Assembly (NCBI GenBank): GCA_035578175.1
Contig: JAQMRL010000002.1
Span: 78,517,325 to 78,581,324, forward strand
DNA length: 64,000 bases
Direction of reading: 5' to 3'
Source of the DNA: Catonia carolina
Lineage: Eukaryota; Arthropoda; Insecta; Hemiptera; Achilidae
The notes beneath the pieces are model-generated. The model made no database searches, was not told where the DNA came from, and worked only from the letters and a program-made list of their open reading frames with translations. Of this stretch, positions 31,533 to 42,612 are shown piece after piece (position 1 is the first letter of the stretch; the number at the start of each line of letters is the position of its first letter). The position numbers and the translations under genes are program-made.

Positions 31533-31687
31533 GCACGCACACACACAGACCAATCGCTAAAAACATGTTTTTTTGGTTCAGGGGGTCTGAAAACATGTAG
31601 ATCCGGTGAAAACTTGATATCTTAAAATTGACATGAAAACAATACTTTCCTTTCTATATATTCATACAGGAAAGAGAAAGTAAAAAT
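30871..31687 (-). mobile_element. DINE-1-like element with long CA tract
   Basis: Same family as 10105. The CA microsatellite is expanded here (31497-31547, with CG interruptions). One core unit is shortened. It abuts the A tail of the LINE end at 30868. Confidence 0.72.
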
Positions 31688-31984
31688 GGCTAGTCATATA
31701 ATTACAGATTTACTAATATTGTATAATAATACAATTCATAAAAACAAATTTAATTTATATATTATATAATACATTATAATAGACAATAAACTAAACTAGA
31801 ATCATGTTATTTGCAGTTACAAATTAATAAAGAGTTAAGAGATGCAGAGAATTAAATGCTAGCATAACAATACTTTTGTGCATACACATGCATAAATACT
31901 TACACTTGTACACTGAAAATGAAACCAAAACATAAATGAAAAGAGGTCAGTTACTGGGTTGTAGCCCCTACAGAAGAACAGCTG

Positions 31985-32165
31985 CCAGTCGCATTGGCGT
32001 AGTTGGTAACGTGCTCGCCTCTCATTAAGCGGTCTTGGGTTCGAATCCCATTCAGGCACGGCATATTTTCATACGTTACAAAAAATCATTTCATCCTTCA
32101 TCGTCTGCATTAGCAGTAATTGCAGAACAGTCAGATGTTGAACAAGAAAAAAAGAAAAGAAAAGA
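31985..32165 (+). mobile_element. tRNA-derived SINE, family S2
   Basis: Best view of the family head in sense: GCATTGGCGTAGTTGGTAAC, anticodon-region GCCTCTCATTAAGCGG, B box GGTTCGAATCC, body to GCAGAACAGTCAGATGTTGA and A-rich tail. Imperfect TSD GAAGAACAGCTG/GAAGACCAGCTG. Confidence 0.88.
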
Positions 32166-32456
32166 AGACCAGCTGACGACCTCCACTTTCCGTCCCTCGC
32201 CCAACATGTACAATCACTTTACTTCTCATACGCACACACTTAACACAACTAATTTATGTCATTCTGATGATATATTAGAACAACTGTTTTATTGTTGCGT
32301 AGTAATGTTAGGCTCAGATTTTATAAACAATCTGTTTACTCAACTGTAAGCTGATGAAATAAATTAATATTGGGTGTAAAACAATTTCTAAAACAAACAG
32401 TGACAACAGATAGTTTTTATGATGACTAACCAACATATGTCTTTATCGTAATTCTA

Positions 32457-33231
32457 CAGAGTGATTTTTTAGTCCTGTTACCCAATTGTTAATGTCTGGT
32501 AATATTTTTCTAAAAAAAATAAATTTTGTTTTGTGACACTAAGTTGGTAGCCCTACTCAACCAGTATGGATATGGCAGTGTGAGTTGATTCTCCTTGAGC
32601 TGTGTAAAATTTTGTGCCATTTCCGGTCGTGCTACGAACAGAATGTCTTTTATCGTAAAACAATCTCTTGTTTAAATCTGGAGGCTGAAGCTCTAGAACT
32701 AATCGTATGTGATACGGATACAAATTCAATTTTTTAGCAGCTTTCTGAGCACTCGAATATGACAAATCAACATGCGAGGAAAGTTTTTGTAAACTTTTCC
32801 ATGGAGAATTGAGCAATCTTGTTTTCACATTCTCTTAACGTCATCTGTCAAGAGAGTTGGTCGACCACTACGTTTTCTGCTGCAAACAATACCTGCCTCT
32901 AAAAATCAGTTAGTTAGCCTAGAAATTGACTAGAATAGAGTGGAGGAACACCAAAAAATTTAATTTGAAATGATTCTTTTACACTCGCATACGATTTTGT
33001 AGCAAAATATTGTATGAAAACCCGTTGTTCTAGGGTAAAAGACATTCTTTTCGTAACACAACTGGAAACAGCACAAAATTTTATGCAACTCAAGGAGAAT
33101 CAACTCAAACTGTCGTATCTATACCGGTTGAGTAGGGCTACCAACTTTGTGTCACAAAACAAAATATCCCTTTCTTAGAAAAAAATTACCAGACATTAAA
33201 AATTGGGTAACAGGACTAAAAAATCACCCGG
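32457..33231. mobile_element. mariner-like derivative with ~160-bp inverted repeats
   Basis: Ends GAGTGATTTTTTAGTCCTG and complement CGGGTGATTTTTTAGTCCTG. Homology between the arms runs for about 160 bp, through GTAGCCCTACTCAACC and TGAGTTGATTCTCCTTGAG. TA at 32455-32456 and near 33232. Carries only the transposase N-terminus on the minus strand. Confidence 0.85.
32553..33045 (-). pseudogene. transposase N-terminal (DNA-binding) remnant
   Basis: Starts MSFTLEQRVFIQYFATKSYA at 33045, related to family B's N-terminus, with several stops and shifts. The second HTH (SPWKSLQKLSSHVDLSYSSA, then LNLYPYHIRLVLELQ) is open at 32828-32553 before fusing into the left inverted repeat. No catalytic residues. 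Confidence 0.75.
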
Positions 33232-33299
33232 TATAACAAAAGTATTTTCACAATATATTAATAACTAGCAACCTCCGCTCACTTCCCTTCACAGCAGCT

Positions 33300-33822
33300 A
33301 ATGTAGGCCTCATTAAATTATTTTAAATCCTCTCTCTACAGTCACTTGAGGCAGGTAGAAAATACATCAATAAATTGCCTCAAGGTTTAAAAAGTTGTGA
33401 CAATTTAAGTCATTTTAAAAAAAAGCTAAAACAATATTTGATTAATGAAACATTTTACAGTGTGCACGAATTCCTTTCTAAATAGTTTTGGTTGAAAAGT
33501 ATTTAATTTCTAATTAAACAAATATTGTGTACTATGTGATACGAAGAGGTTCATGACAAGCCTACTGAGTTAAGCAGTAGCAGGAAAAAATCATTGGTAA
33601 GTGATGAATTTATCATTGTGTTTGATTTTTTGATTTTTCATTTTGCGTGATATTTGATTCAATGGGATTTATGACAAGTCTACTGAAGAAGCAGTAGCAA
33701 AAAACATTTTTTGGTGGTAAGTGATGAATTTATCATTGGTGATAAACTTTTCGTTTATCAGTTTTATCTTGACATGTCCTATACTCCCTTTTGGAGTCTC
33801 GTGGATGCAAAAAAAAAAAAAG
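33300..33822 (+). mobile_element. LINE 3' end, family L2-end, copy 3
   Basis: Clearest copy: GRKYINKLPQGLKSCDNLSH then FKKKLKQYLINETFYSVHEF, stop TAG near 33483, about 340 bp of 3' UTR with an internal near-duplication (GATTTATGACAAG, GGTAAGTGATGAATTTATCA twice), ending ACATGTCCTATACTCC..GGAGTCTCGTGGATGCA and A tail. Confidence 0.8.
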
Positions 33823-34289
33823 TAGCCGGCCTGTCCTGTACATTCTTTATGTTCGTACAATCTATTCCAAAAGTACACACCCATCAAATCTTACCCAATA
33901 ATACATGACAAATGAGAACAAAAACTAAAATAAATACTTCTATTAGTTAATACACAACTTGGATGAAAATCAAAATGTGCTACAATGGAATACTTTAAGT
34001 ATAGCACAGTAATGATGGTGAAGAAAAATTCAACCAGGAATTATTATTAACACAACACAATTCTATTGTTATAGAACACAGATTGAATAGAGAGTGCTCG
34101 TTAATGCAGAAACATTACAATGCCACAAAATCTTGTTCAAGCATAATTATTTCATCATGAAAATTAGTGATACACTGTTTTAAACACCGTGATACAAAGA
34201 ACACATACCTATAAATATCAGGCAATACAGATAGAAATTGCGAGATTGTTATTTGTATCGCTAAAGAAATCATTGCATAGTTGGGATCT
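33823..34289. other. no recognisable feature
   Basis: AT-rich, no gene or repeat relation seen. Confidence 0.45.
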
Positions 34290-34445
34290 TAACATTGCGC
34301 TCAGAATGAGAATGCTACGATGTAGTCTTCTCCGTTCTGTTGAACAAGATGGAGGTGTGGACACTCAAAAAGATTCATTTAGAGAAAATCCACGACTTCG
34401 AGATGTGGTGCTACCGCAGGATGTGGCGAATTCCGTGGTACAGAC
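34290..34445 (+). pseudogene. RTE-like reverse transcriptase fragment
   Basis: A reading with frameshifts gives MRMLRCSLL, then MEVWTLKKIHLEKIHDFEMW and CYRRMWRIPWYR. This matches the post-RT segment of the LINE at 36020 (EGWTLKVNTMNRLEAFEMWI, YRRILKVPW). Very short remnant. Confidence 0.7.
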
Positions 34446-34455
34446 AGAATAACAA

Positions 34456-34486
<31 letters not shown>

Positions 34487-35275
34487 GTACATTAAGAAAA
34501 AAGTTAAAGGAAATTCGGTTTAAGTGGAAAAAGTGTCAGTCACAACAAAGTATATTAATTGAAATGCAACATGTGGTTAACTATAGTGTAAAATATAGTG
34601 TCTCACTGTTGAGGTTGGCAGAACTGGCATATTTCTCTTCCCTTCCTCATAGCCCATCCATACACAAAAGGTATTCTCTTGACTCGCTATCCATAACTAG
34701 AGCTTCAAAAAAAAATTAATTTAATATTACTTTAAGCCAAAAGAAATGGGCGAAAATGGACAGACGAAGAGAAAAAGGCACAAAGTGAGAGGATGAAAGG
34801 TTTTTGGGAAGATAAAAGGAGTAACAGAGCCACCACCAAGAGCTAGATTTTTGTGTTTTTAGCGCTCTCCTTAAGGGGAATATACACAAATAATAATAAT
34901 AATAATAATAATAAATTAAAATGCTCACTAAGAAAAATTTCACCTTCAGTTAATTAAATAAATGACCTGGAGCTGGTAACAATAAGTAGACGCCATGTGC
35001 AAGCACAAATAGTTACTAACAACATAATCAAAATGTATAAACATTTACAAATAATTAGATAACCTTACAAGTACAAATTTATCAGAATTTATTATATATG
35101 AAAAAGGTGTGACATAATAAACTTAAAAGTGGTTTTTACTTATAAATGTAAACTATAAACATGTGAAACATGTGACAATAGTAAAAATAATTTATCATAA
35201 ATAAAATAATAGACTAGTGTAATTTATACTGATAGTACAGTATTATATAAATTACACCTATTTTATCTAAAAACA
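34446..35275. other. low-complexity and AT-rich sequence
   Basis: GA microsatellite at about 34457-34482 and AAT run at 34889-34914. No gene. Confidence 0.5.
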
Positions 35276-36019
35276 AGTAAAATACTTTAATGTGATATTA
35301 GGCTACTAGTGGAACTCTGAAATACTTTAATTTAATATTACTAGTGGAACTCTGAAATACTTTAATTTAATATTACTGGTGGAACTCTGAAATACTTTAA
35401 TTTAATATTACTAGTGGAACTCTGAAATACTTTAATTTGATATTACTAGTGGAACTCTGAAATACTTTAATTTGTTATTACTAGTGGAACTCTGAAATAC
35501 TTTAATTTAATATTACTAGTGGAACTCTGAAATACTTTAATTTAATATTACTAGTGGAACTCTGAAATACTTTAATTTAATATTACTAGTGGAACTCTGA
35601 AATACTTTAATTTGATATTACTGGTGGAACTCTGAAATACTTTAATTTGATATTACTGGTGGAACTCTGAAATACTTTAATTTGATATTACTAGTGAAAC
35701 TCTGAAATACTTTAATGTGATATTACTGGTGGAACTCTGAAATACTTTAATTTGATATTACTGGTGGAACTCTGAAATACTTTAATTTGATATTACTGGT
35801 GGAACTCTGAAATACTTTAATTTGATATTACTGGTGGAACTCTGAAATACTTTAATGTGATATTACTAGTGAAACTCTGAAATACTTTAATTTAATATTA
35901 CTGGTGGAACTCTGAAATACTTTAATTTAATATTACTGGTGGAACTCTGAAATACTTTAATTTGATATTACTAGTGAAACTCTGAAAAAATTTAATTTGA
36001 TATTACTAGTAAAACTCTG
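35276..36019. repeat. 35-bp satellite array, left block
   Basis: About 21 tandem copies of a 35-bp unit (GAACTCTGAAATACTTTAAT followed by TTRATATTACTRGTG). The first unit spacing is 40 bp, the rest 35. Variants (A/G at two positions, ACTAGT/ACTGGT) are shared by neighbouring units. The array resumes at 39618 after the LINE. Confidence 0.96.
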
Positions 36020-36378
36020 GGGGTGAAGCTGATTGGTCCACGTCCTGCCCCTGGATAGCTGCAATTAGCAGTGAACTGAGCATCAGCCAACCGAGTGATT
36101 GCCGGTATAAGCAATCCCCCACTCACTGGCCAACGGCTTAGGGCGGATGAGCTGGTGAGTGAAGGGCACTCTATTGTCCTGGGGTCGGGAAACTGGCCCC
36201 AAAGGCGGATGAACTAAGGAATTAGTCAACGGCATAAGGATTCAGAAGGCAACGGGAAACCACTGAATTAAAGATCTTCATGATATCCCATGACAATCAC
36301 AATGACCATAATGATGGATGCGTTTAACTCGAAATTTTCCGGAGGTATAGTTCCCCAATCGGATCTCCGGGGGGGACA

Positions 36379-39300
36379 GTGTTAAATGGCAACAATAAGG
36401 AAGAGAACAAAATTAATTTGCGGAAGAAAGTGAACATCGGTACATGGAATGTAAGAAGTTTGTATGAGGCTGGAAAACTGGCCAATTTGATACAAGAAAT
36501 GGATAGGTTAAAAATAGACGTCCTTGGCGTGGCCGAGACATGGTGGCCAGATGTAGGAAAGTGTGTAACCCAAGGAAAGGTCATGTTCTACTCAGGAAAT
36601 CAAGAAAGTAATCACCGGAAAGGGGTTGGAATAATAATTGCAGAAAAGTTGTCCTCATCGGTAGTTGGTTTCCTGCCACATTCAGATCGTATGGCATTAC
36701 TCAAACTGAAAGCACACCCTGTTAACATTAACATCATTCAGGTATACGCCCCTACATCGGAAGCATCAGAAGATGAAACAGAGGAATTTTATGAGCAATT
36801 GAAACAGCTGATGAACAAAAACATTAAGAAACATGAAATTAACCTTATAATGGGCGACTTCAACTCAAAAATAGGAAAGGGGATGCCAAATGAATTAATA
36901 GGTCCTTATGGATTGGGAAGGAGGAATGATCGGGGTGAGCGATTGTATCAGTTCTGTCAGGAGGAGCAAATGAAGGTAACAAATACTTGGTTCAAGCTGC
37001 CACCCAGGCGTCTGTATACATGGAAAGCGCCAGAAGACTGTCCTAACAATATAATTAGAAATCAAATAGACTACATCTTGATTAATAAGCGTTTTGGAAC
37101 ATCAATTACAAGGACATGCACACACCCAGGAGCTGACGTCCCATCTGACCACCACGTCCTTCTCAAAACGGAATTAAAGATAAAGCTTACTAGCATGAAA
37201 AAACAGAAACAAAAACCAAGAATAGATTATGATAGGCTTAAAGACGAGAACATCAAAGATGGAGTGGCCAAAAAGTTGAATGATGCATTGACAATGTTGG
37301 TGAGATCACAATCAGCAGACGAAGAGACCTTGGATGCCGCTTGGAGGAATATGGAGGAGCAGATCATGGATGTGGCGCAAAAGGAAATAGGATATAGACA
37401 AAAGATCAAAAGAAAAAATTGGATGACAAACGAAATATTGGCAATGTTTGAGGAGAGAAGAAAATACAAGTGCCAAGGAAACCAAAACGGGTATAGAATG
37501 TTGCAAAATGCCATAAGAAAAGAAATAAGAGTGGCAAAAAACAAGTGGCCAAAAAGTTGAATGATGCATTGACAATATTGGTGAGATCACAATCAGCAGA
37601 CGAAGAGACCTTGGATGGCGCTTGGAGGAATATGGATTAGCAGATCATGGATGTGGCGCAAAAGGAAATAGGATATAGACAAAAGATCAAAAGAAAAAAT
37701 TGGATGACAAACGAAATATTGGCAATGTTTGAGGAGAGAAGAAAATACCAGTGCCAAGGAAACCAAAACGGGTATAGAATGTTGCAAAATGCCATAAGAA
37801 AAGAAATAAGAGTGGCAAAAAACAAGTGGCTGCGGGAGCAGTGCGAGGAGTTGGAATGCCTGCAGGAACGGCACGATGATTATAATCTGCATAGGAAATT
37901 GAAGGAGGTAGCTGGGATATATAGGAAAATGACTTTCTCTAACATTCAGGATGAGCATGGACAGATGGCACATGATATCGGAGAGAAGAAAGCAATATGG
38001 GAGCGATATATTGGCAATCTCTTTGCAGATGAAAGACCTCAGTTGGAGAATAACCTTGAGGGTGGAAATGATCTATCTGGGCCTGCAATTACAATTGAAG
38101 AAATTATTAGAGCATTAAAAACCTCAAAAAATGGGAAAGCAGTTGGACCGGATCAGGTACCGGTTGAGATGCTCAAGTTACTTGACAATGAGGGTGTTAA
38201 GATGCTTCAAAGGTTTTTCAATCAAATTTATGATCGGGGAAAATTCCCAGTCAGATGGCTTGCATCTCTTTTCATCCCACTTCCAAAAAAGAGTAATGTG
38301 TCTGTGCGGAGCACAGACTTATCATCATAATGAGTCATACTCTTAAAATTTTTCTCAAGGTTATCCAATACAGAATCTCCACAAAGTGTGAAAGTGATAT
38401 GGGATCCTCCCAGTTTGGATTTAAAAGGGGTCTTGGTACGAGAGAAGCACTGGTAGCAATCCAGGTACTGGTTCAGAAATGCTACGATCAGGGGAAAAAT
38501 GTAATCTTGTGCTTCATAGATTACGAAAAAGCATTTGACAGGGTACAACATAGTAAACTTGTTCAAATATTGAGAGGACTTGACATAGATCAAAGGGATG
38601 TCCGATGTATAGAGGACTTATACTGGAATCAAACAGCTGCAGTGAGGATTGACAATGAAACTACAGAGGCACAGAGTATTGTTAGAGGTGTGAGACAGGG
38701 ATGTGTCCTCTCCCCACTCCTGTTCAACTTGTATTCAGAAAGCATTTTCCAAGAAGCACTCGAAGGACAACAGTTGGGCATCAAAGTGAACGGCACATGG
38801 ATCAACAATGTACGGTATGCGGATGACACGGTTCTTGTGGCGGATAACATGAATGACCTTCAACATCTCCTCAACACAGTTGCAGTGCATAGCAAAGGTA
38901 TGGGAATAGATATCAACGTAAGAAAGACAAAGTTCTTAATAATTACTCGCAAACCAGATGAGTTTCAGAATTCAAAGCTAAAGCTCAACAATGAAGACAT
39001 AGAGCGTGTGAAGAAGTTCAACTATTTAGGAACTTGGTTATGCGAAGACTGGTCATCAGATGTGGAAATCAAGTGTCAAATAGAGAAGGCACGGAGTGCA
39101 TTTATAAGGTTCAGAAGCATCCTCACAAACACGGAATTTGACCTCAACCTTAAAATACGATTCACAAAATGCTATGTATGGTCGGTACTTATGTATGGCA
39201 TGGAGGGTTGGACGCTGAAGGTTAACACCATGAACAGGCTGGAAGCATTTGAAATGTGGATCTACCGAAGAATCCTGAAGGTTCCATGGACAGCAAAAAG

Positions 39301-39586
39301 AACCAATGAGGAGATTCTGGAGAGGATAGGAAGGAAACTGGAACTGATGAGCACCATAAAAAGAAGGAAGACCGCTTATCTGGGACATGTGATGCGCAAT
39401 GAGAGGTACCATCTGCTGCAACTGATAATTGAGGGGAAGATAGAGGGACGGAGAGGAGTAGGCAGAAGGAGGATGTCGTGGCTGCAGAATATCAAGCAAT
39501 GGACAGGGATGGAGGCCGCAGGAGACATAATACACACGTGTGGTGACAGGGAAAAATGGTCAGCGGTGATCGCAAACATCCATTAA
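36379..39586 (+). pseudogene. RTE-like endonuclease-reverse transcriptase (broken)
   Basis: Endonuclease (APE type): NIGTWNVRSLYEAGK, GVAETWW, MGDFNSKIG, SDHHVLL. The start is unclear: the frame opens after a TAA at 36325 and has GTG at 36379, with no early ATG. A 281-bp tandem duplication (37264-37544, 37545-37825) breaks the frame and carries a TAG near 37638. The RT begins with NGKAVGPDQVPVEMLKLL; a frameshift near 38290-38330 precedes MSHTLKIFLKV. Then FIDYEKAFDRV, GVRQGCVLSPLLFNLY and the active site NNVRYADDTVLVAD, followed by a C-terminal region ending WSAVIANIH. Target-primed reverse transcription in the nucleus when intact. Confidence 0.92.
37264..37825 (+). repeat. 281-bp tandem duplication inside the LINE
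   Basis: Two adjacent 281-bp copies starting GTGGCCAAAAAGTTGAATGA (37264 and 37545). They differ at about five bases. GTGGC occurs at the unit junction, suggesting microhomology or slippage. 281 is not a multiple of three. Confidence 0.95.
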
Positions 39587-39617
39587 TGGATAGCAGACAA
39601 AGAAGAAGAAGAGTAAC

Positions 39618-39772
39618 ACTCTGAAAAAGTTTAATTTGATATTACTAGTAGAACTCTGAAATACTTTAATATGATATTACTGGTAGAACTCTGAAAAACT
39701 TTAATTTGATATTACTGGTAGAACTCTGAAATACTCCAATGTAACATTGCTAGTGGAATTCTAACATCACAA
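39618..39772. repeat. 35-bp satellite array, right block
   Basis: About four units continuing the array after the LINE, increasingly diverged to the right (ACTCCAATGTAACATTGC). Confidence 0.9.
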
Positions 39773-40025
39773 AATAACAATTAACCCTTTCAGTGCTGAA
39801 ACAATATTTCAGTTTGATTTTAAGTGCCATTTAATTTAAATAATGATTTACAAAAAGTGCCAGCCCTTATTTTGAAAACTTGTACGTGTAAGCCTGTCAT
39901 TGCCGACCAAAATTTCAACGTTACAGAAAAATAAAATTTCCTGTTAAAAATTAATTTTTATTGAGTTCATAAAAAAAGAAATTGTTCTAACACTAAAAAT
40001 ATTCAAAATACTTTTATTTATTTTA

Positions 40026-40186
40026 CTTAAAGTCGCAACGACAGGTTGGTCATTATCAACTACTGCGGGTTTTGGTACCTTAACGGTGGTTTGAACATGT
40101 TAAAATTTCCAGACTCTAGCCTGGAATAGAACCCGGGACCTTTCAGTTTGTAGGCTAGCACATTAGTCACTACGCCACGGAAGTGA
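40026..40186 (-). mobile_element. tRNA-derived SINE, family S3
   Basis: Plus strand: ATAGAACCCGGGACCTTTCA..CACTACGCCACGG, tRNA-like head on the minus strand; body GGTCATTATCAACTACTGCG. Confidence 0.75.
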
Positions 40187-40378
40187 TTTCAAAATACATT
40201 ATTACATTAATTTTTATTTAAAAGTTTTTTTTGGAAATGTTCGGTAAACCGGACGTTGCATTATCCCCAGAGCTTAATATACAGTGCGAGTTATTTTTAA
40301 TGACATAGATCATGAAAATTGGTTAAATTTTTAGAAGGAAAGAAATGAATTATTTGTACGTAAGCGCGGTTCATTATA

Positions 40379-41298
40379 CAGGGTTTGTATAAAAAGTAAC
40401 CAGACTGAGCTTGTGATGCCCAGGTAAAACATTTGTTGGTGCTCTATTGGTGGTGGAGGATCGAGGGAAGGGGAGCGGGTCCGAGTCAGTTGCTTCTAGA
40501 CGCTTGCAGGGTTAGCATCGTGCGAGAGCGCAGTGCGTGTTCAGTGATCTCGTCGGAGTGAAAATGGAGCGTACCATCGAGCAACGTGTTAACATCAAAT
40601 TTTGTGTCAAACTCAAAAAAACGCCTACGGAAACTCTTAAAATGATCAATGAGGTTTACGGTGAGGAAGCTATATCCAGAACTCAAGTCTTCCAGTGGCA
40701 CAAGAATTTCCGAGAGGGCCGCAATGACGTCCACGACAGAACAGTGCGCAGAGCGTCCATCAACCAGTCACACGGACCCAAATGTGCAAAAAGTGCGTGA
40801 TGTGTTGAACACTGACCGTCATCTGAGCATCCGAGCAATCGCAGAAGAGGTCGGGATCGATAAGACTGACCGCCCGGGTTTGCCGAGTCCGTCCGGAGAT
40901 TGCCGATTCCTGGATCCTCCACCACGACAATGCGCCGTCGCACACCTGTCTGCTTGTTACCGAGGAATTGGCCAAACACTCGAGGGCAACGTTGCCACAG
41001 CCTCCCTACAGTCCGGATAAGGCACCACCAGACTTCTTCCTATTCCCAAAGATCAAGAGGGTACTAAAGGGGACGCGGTTTGGGACTCTAGAAGCTGTTC
41101 AACTCGCTACGATGAGGGCTCTAGAAGCTTTACAGGTTGCCAACTTCCAGGGGGTGTTAAGGGACTGGAAAATCCGATACCAAAGGGTTATCGACTTCAA
41201 TGGGGACTACTTCGAAGATTTTTAAAAAAAAATTTTAAAAATTTTGCCAATAAATATGTTTTCTAAGTTCAGTCTGGTTACTTTTTATACAAACCCTG
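40379..41298 (+). mobile_element. mariner-like element, family C copy 2 (deleted)
   Basis: Inverted repeats CAGGGTTTGTATAAAAAGTA at both ends, TA at 40377-40378 and 41299-41300. Same central deletion as 20876. Confidence 0.92.
40564..41225 (+). pseudogene. family C mariner transposase, deleted
   Basis: First 78 residues open (MERTIEQRV..., GEEAISRTQVFQWHKNFREG), then a frameshift near 40740. HTH2 (LSIRAIAEEVGIDK), then the same fusion into the C-terminal catalytic half (HHDNAPSHTCLL; YSPDKAPPDFFLFPK) as copy 1. Ends FNGDYFEDF. Retains LATMRALEAL, lost in copy 1. Confidence 0.87.
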
Positions 41299-41512
41299 TA
41301 TAATAGTCAGTGTCGGTACTAATATCACGTGAACAACGCACGTATTTGTTGATGCATTTGTCTCTAGACTCGGTGAATTCAGTACAGTTCCACATTTTAA
41401 ATAAAATTTAATTTTGTTTCATTGTTATACTGATTTGAGTATTTTGCCTTTATGTCGTAGACTATTATAATACGTAGAATAAAGATTATTATTAAGGGGG
41501 GATTGTAGTGCA

Positions 41513-42529
41513 GTGCCTATGCTACCCATGTTAATTTTACCAAATTCATGTTTCCTTTTTCTCAGAAACTGTTCAATGGCACCTTCTGAAATTTTTAGAG
41601 CATGTAGTTATAGGTCATACTCATACGACTTCTCCGACACACTGAGGGTGGAAATTTTTGATCGTCAGGAGTGGGCGGAGGGACAGCCAGTGATACCGGA
41701 AGGAGCTACCGTTTGGTATACTGACGGCTCAGTGATGAGCGGAAGAGCGGGAGTGGGGGCCTGGGGGGCCGGGGGAAAGATTTCCCTGGCACTCGGGTGT
41801 AACACAACCATCTTCCAAGCTGAAATATTGGCCATTAAGGTCTGTGCGGAGAGGTGTATTGAAAGGCGCCTCAGTGGGTCGCACATTTATATTTTGTCCG
41901 ACAGTCAGGCGGCCATCAAGGCTTTGAGTTCCTGTACTTTTGAGTCGCGATTGGCCTATGATTGTCGGGAAGTCTTGAATGCCGTGGCCAAGCGTAACGT
42001 TGTGACGCTGCGTTGGGTGCCGGGGCACCAGGGAGTGCCTGGAAATGAGAGAGCGAATGCCTTAGCAAAGAAAGGTGCAGCCTCTCACTTCATAGGCCCA
42101 GAGCCATTCTGTGGAATTGGTGAGGGCTATTATAGAGGTATAGTTAAGGCCTGGGAAGAGGAGGCTAAAACCTCCTATTGGAATAAGGTGACAGGCTGTG
42201 AACAGGCAAAGAAATTCATTGCCTATTCCAGCAGGAAGGCTGGGATATACAATAGACTAGGAAGACAGGACCTGAGGAGGGTAGTGGGACTGATGACTGG
42301 TCATTGTAATCTTGGGTATCATTTATCCAAGATAGGAGTTGCTGAAGAGAGCCTGTGTAGATTCTGTCATGAGGCAGAAGAGAAGGCTGAGCACATTTTA
42401 TGCAGTTGCAAAGCGGTTGGCTGCAAAAGAAGAGCGCTGATGGGGAAGGATGTGTTAACACCTTCTCAGGTAAGTGCACTAGATCCTAGGCAGATCCTGC
42501 GCTTCACTGAATATGTGGGTCTTGCATAA
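41513..42529 (+). CDS. RNase H-domain fusion ORF (LINE fragment in a MITE)
   Basis: 338 codons, uninterrupted. Residues 1-36 come from the host MITE. From about residue 37 the sequence is the C-terminus of a non-LTR retrotransposon ORF2: RNase H with WYTDGSVMSGRAGVGAW (first Asp), FQAEILAIKV (Glu), ILSDSQAAIKAL (Asp), VPGHQGVPGNERANALAKKG, where the usual Asp of GNExAD is Asn. A Cys/His segment (CRFCHEAEEKAEHILCSC) typical of LINE ORF2 tails follows. ATG 41513 is only 17 bp inside the element. It is not known to be expressed; most likely an inert fragment kept open by youth or chance. A domesticated role is possible but unsupported. Confidence 0.85.
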   Translation: MPMLPMLILPNSCFLFLRNCSMAPSEIFRACSYRSYSYDFSDTLRVEIFDRQEWAEGQPVIPEGATVWYTDGSVMSGRAGVGAWGAGGKISLALGCNTTIFQAEILAIKVCAERCIERRLSGSHIYILSDSQAAIKALSSCTFESRLAYDCREVLNAVAKRNVVTLRWVPGHQGVPGNERANALAKKGAASHFIGPEPFCGIGEGYYRGIVKAWEEEAKTSYWNKVTGCEQAKKFIAYSSRKAGIYNRLGRQDLRRVVGLMTGHCNLGYHLSKIGVAEESLCRFCHEAEEKAEHILCSCKAVGCKRRALMGKDVLTPSQVSALDPRQILRFTEYVGLA

Positions 42530-42612
42530 ATAAGGAATAGGGGCAATCACAAAAGATCTTTTAGGTCGCGATGAGGAGGGGCTGCGGAGGCCCAAACGCC
42601 CATGTAGTAAAG
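41622..42612 (+). mobile_element. 5'-truncated LINE fragment with 13-bp TSD
   Basis: Flanked by TATAGGTCATACT at 41609-41621 and 42613-42625. Contains only the RNase H and tail region of ORF2 and about 80 bp of 3' UTR without a poly(A) tail. R1/I/Loa-type clades carry such RNase H domains; the exact clade is not determined. Confidence 0.88.

Larger units (their letters stand above)
36020..39617 (+). mobile_element. RTE-like non-LTR retrotransposon inserted in satellite
   Basis: Includes a 5' UTR of about 350 bp, an endonuclease plus reverse transcriptase reading frame, and a very short 3' UTR (about 30 bp) ending in an AAGAAGAAGAAG-type run. The satellite word ACTCTG is duplicated on both sides (36014-36019, 39618-39623). 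The short 3' UTR and domain order suggest the RTE/BovB group. No ORF1 was seen. Confidence 0.88.

Noticed and set aside
34189..34452. 87-residue ORF as a host gene
   Set aside because: Another frame of the same DNA encodes a recognisable LINE RT fragment (EMWCYRRMWRIPW), so the ORF is a by-product.
35276..36019. Regular 35-bp repeats suggestive of a CRISPR array
   Set aside because: Units are directly adjacent with no unique spacers, and the genome is an insect; it is a satellite.
37593..37973. Minus-strand ORFs opposite the LINE coding region (also 37227-37590, 39056-39579)
   Set aside because: Shadows of the LINE endonuclease/RT frame on the other strand.
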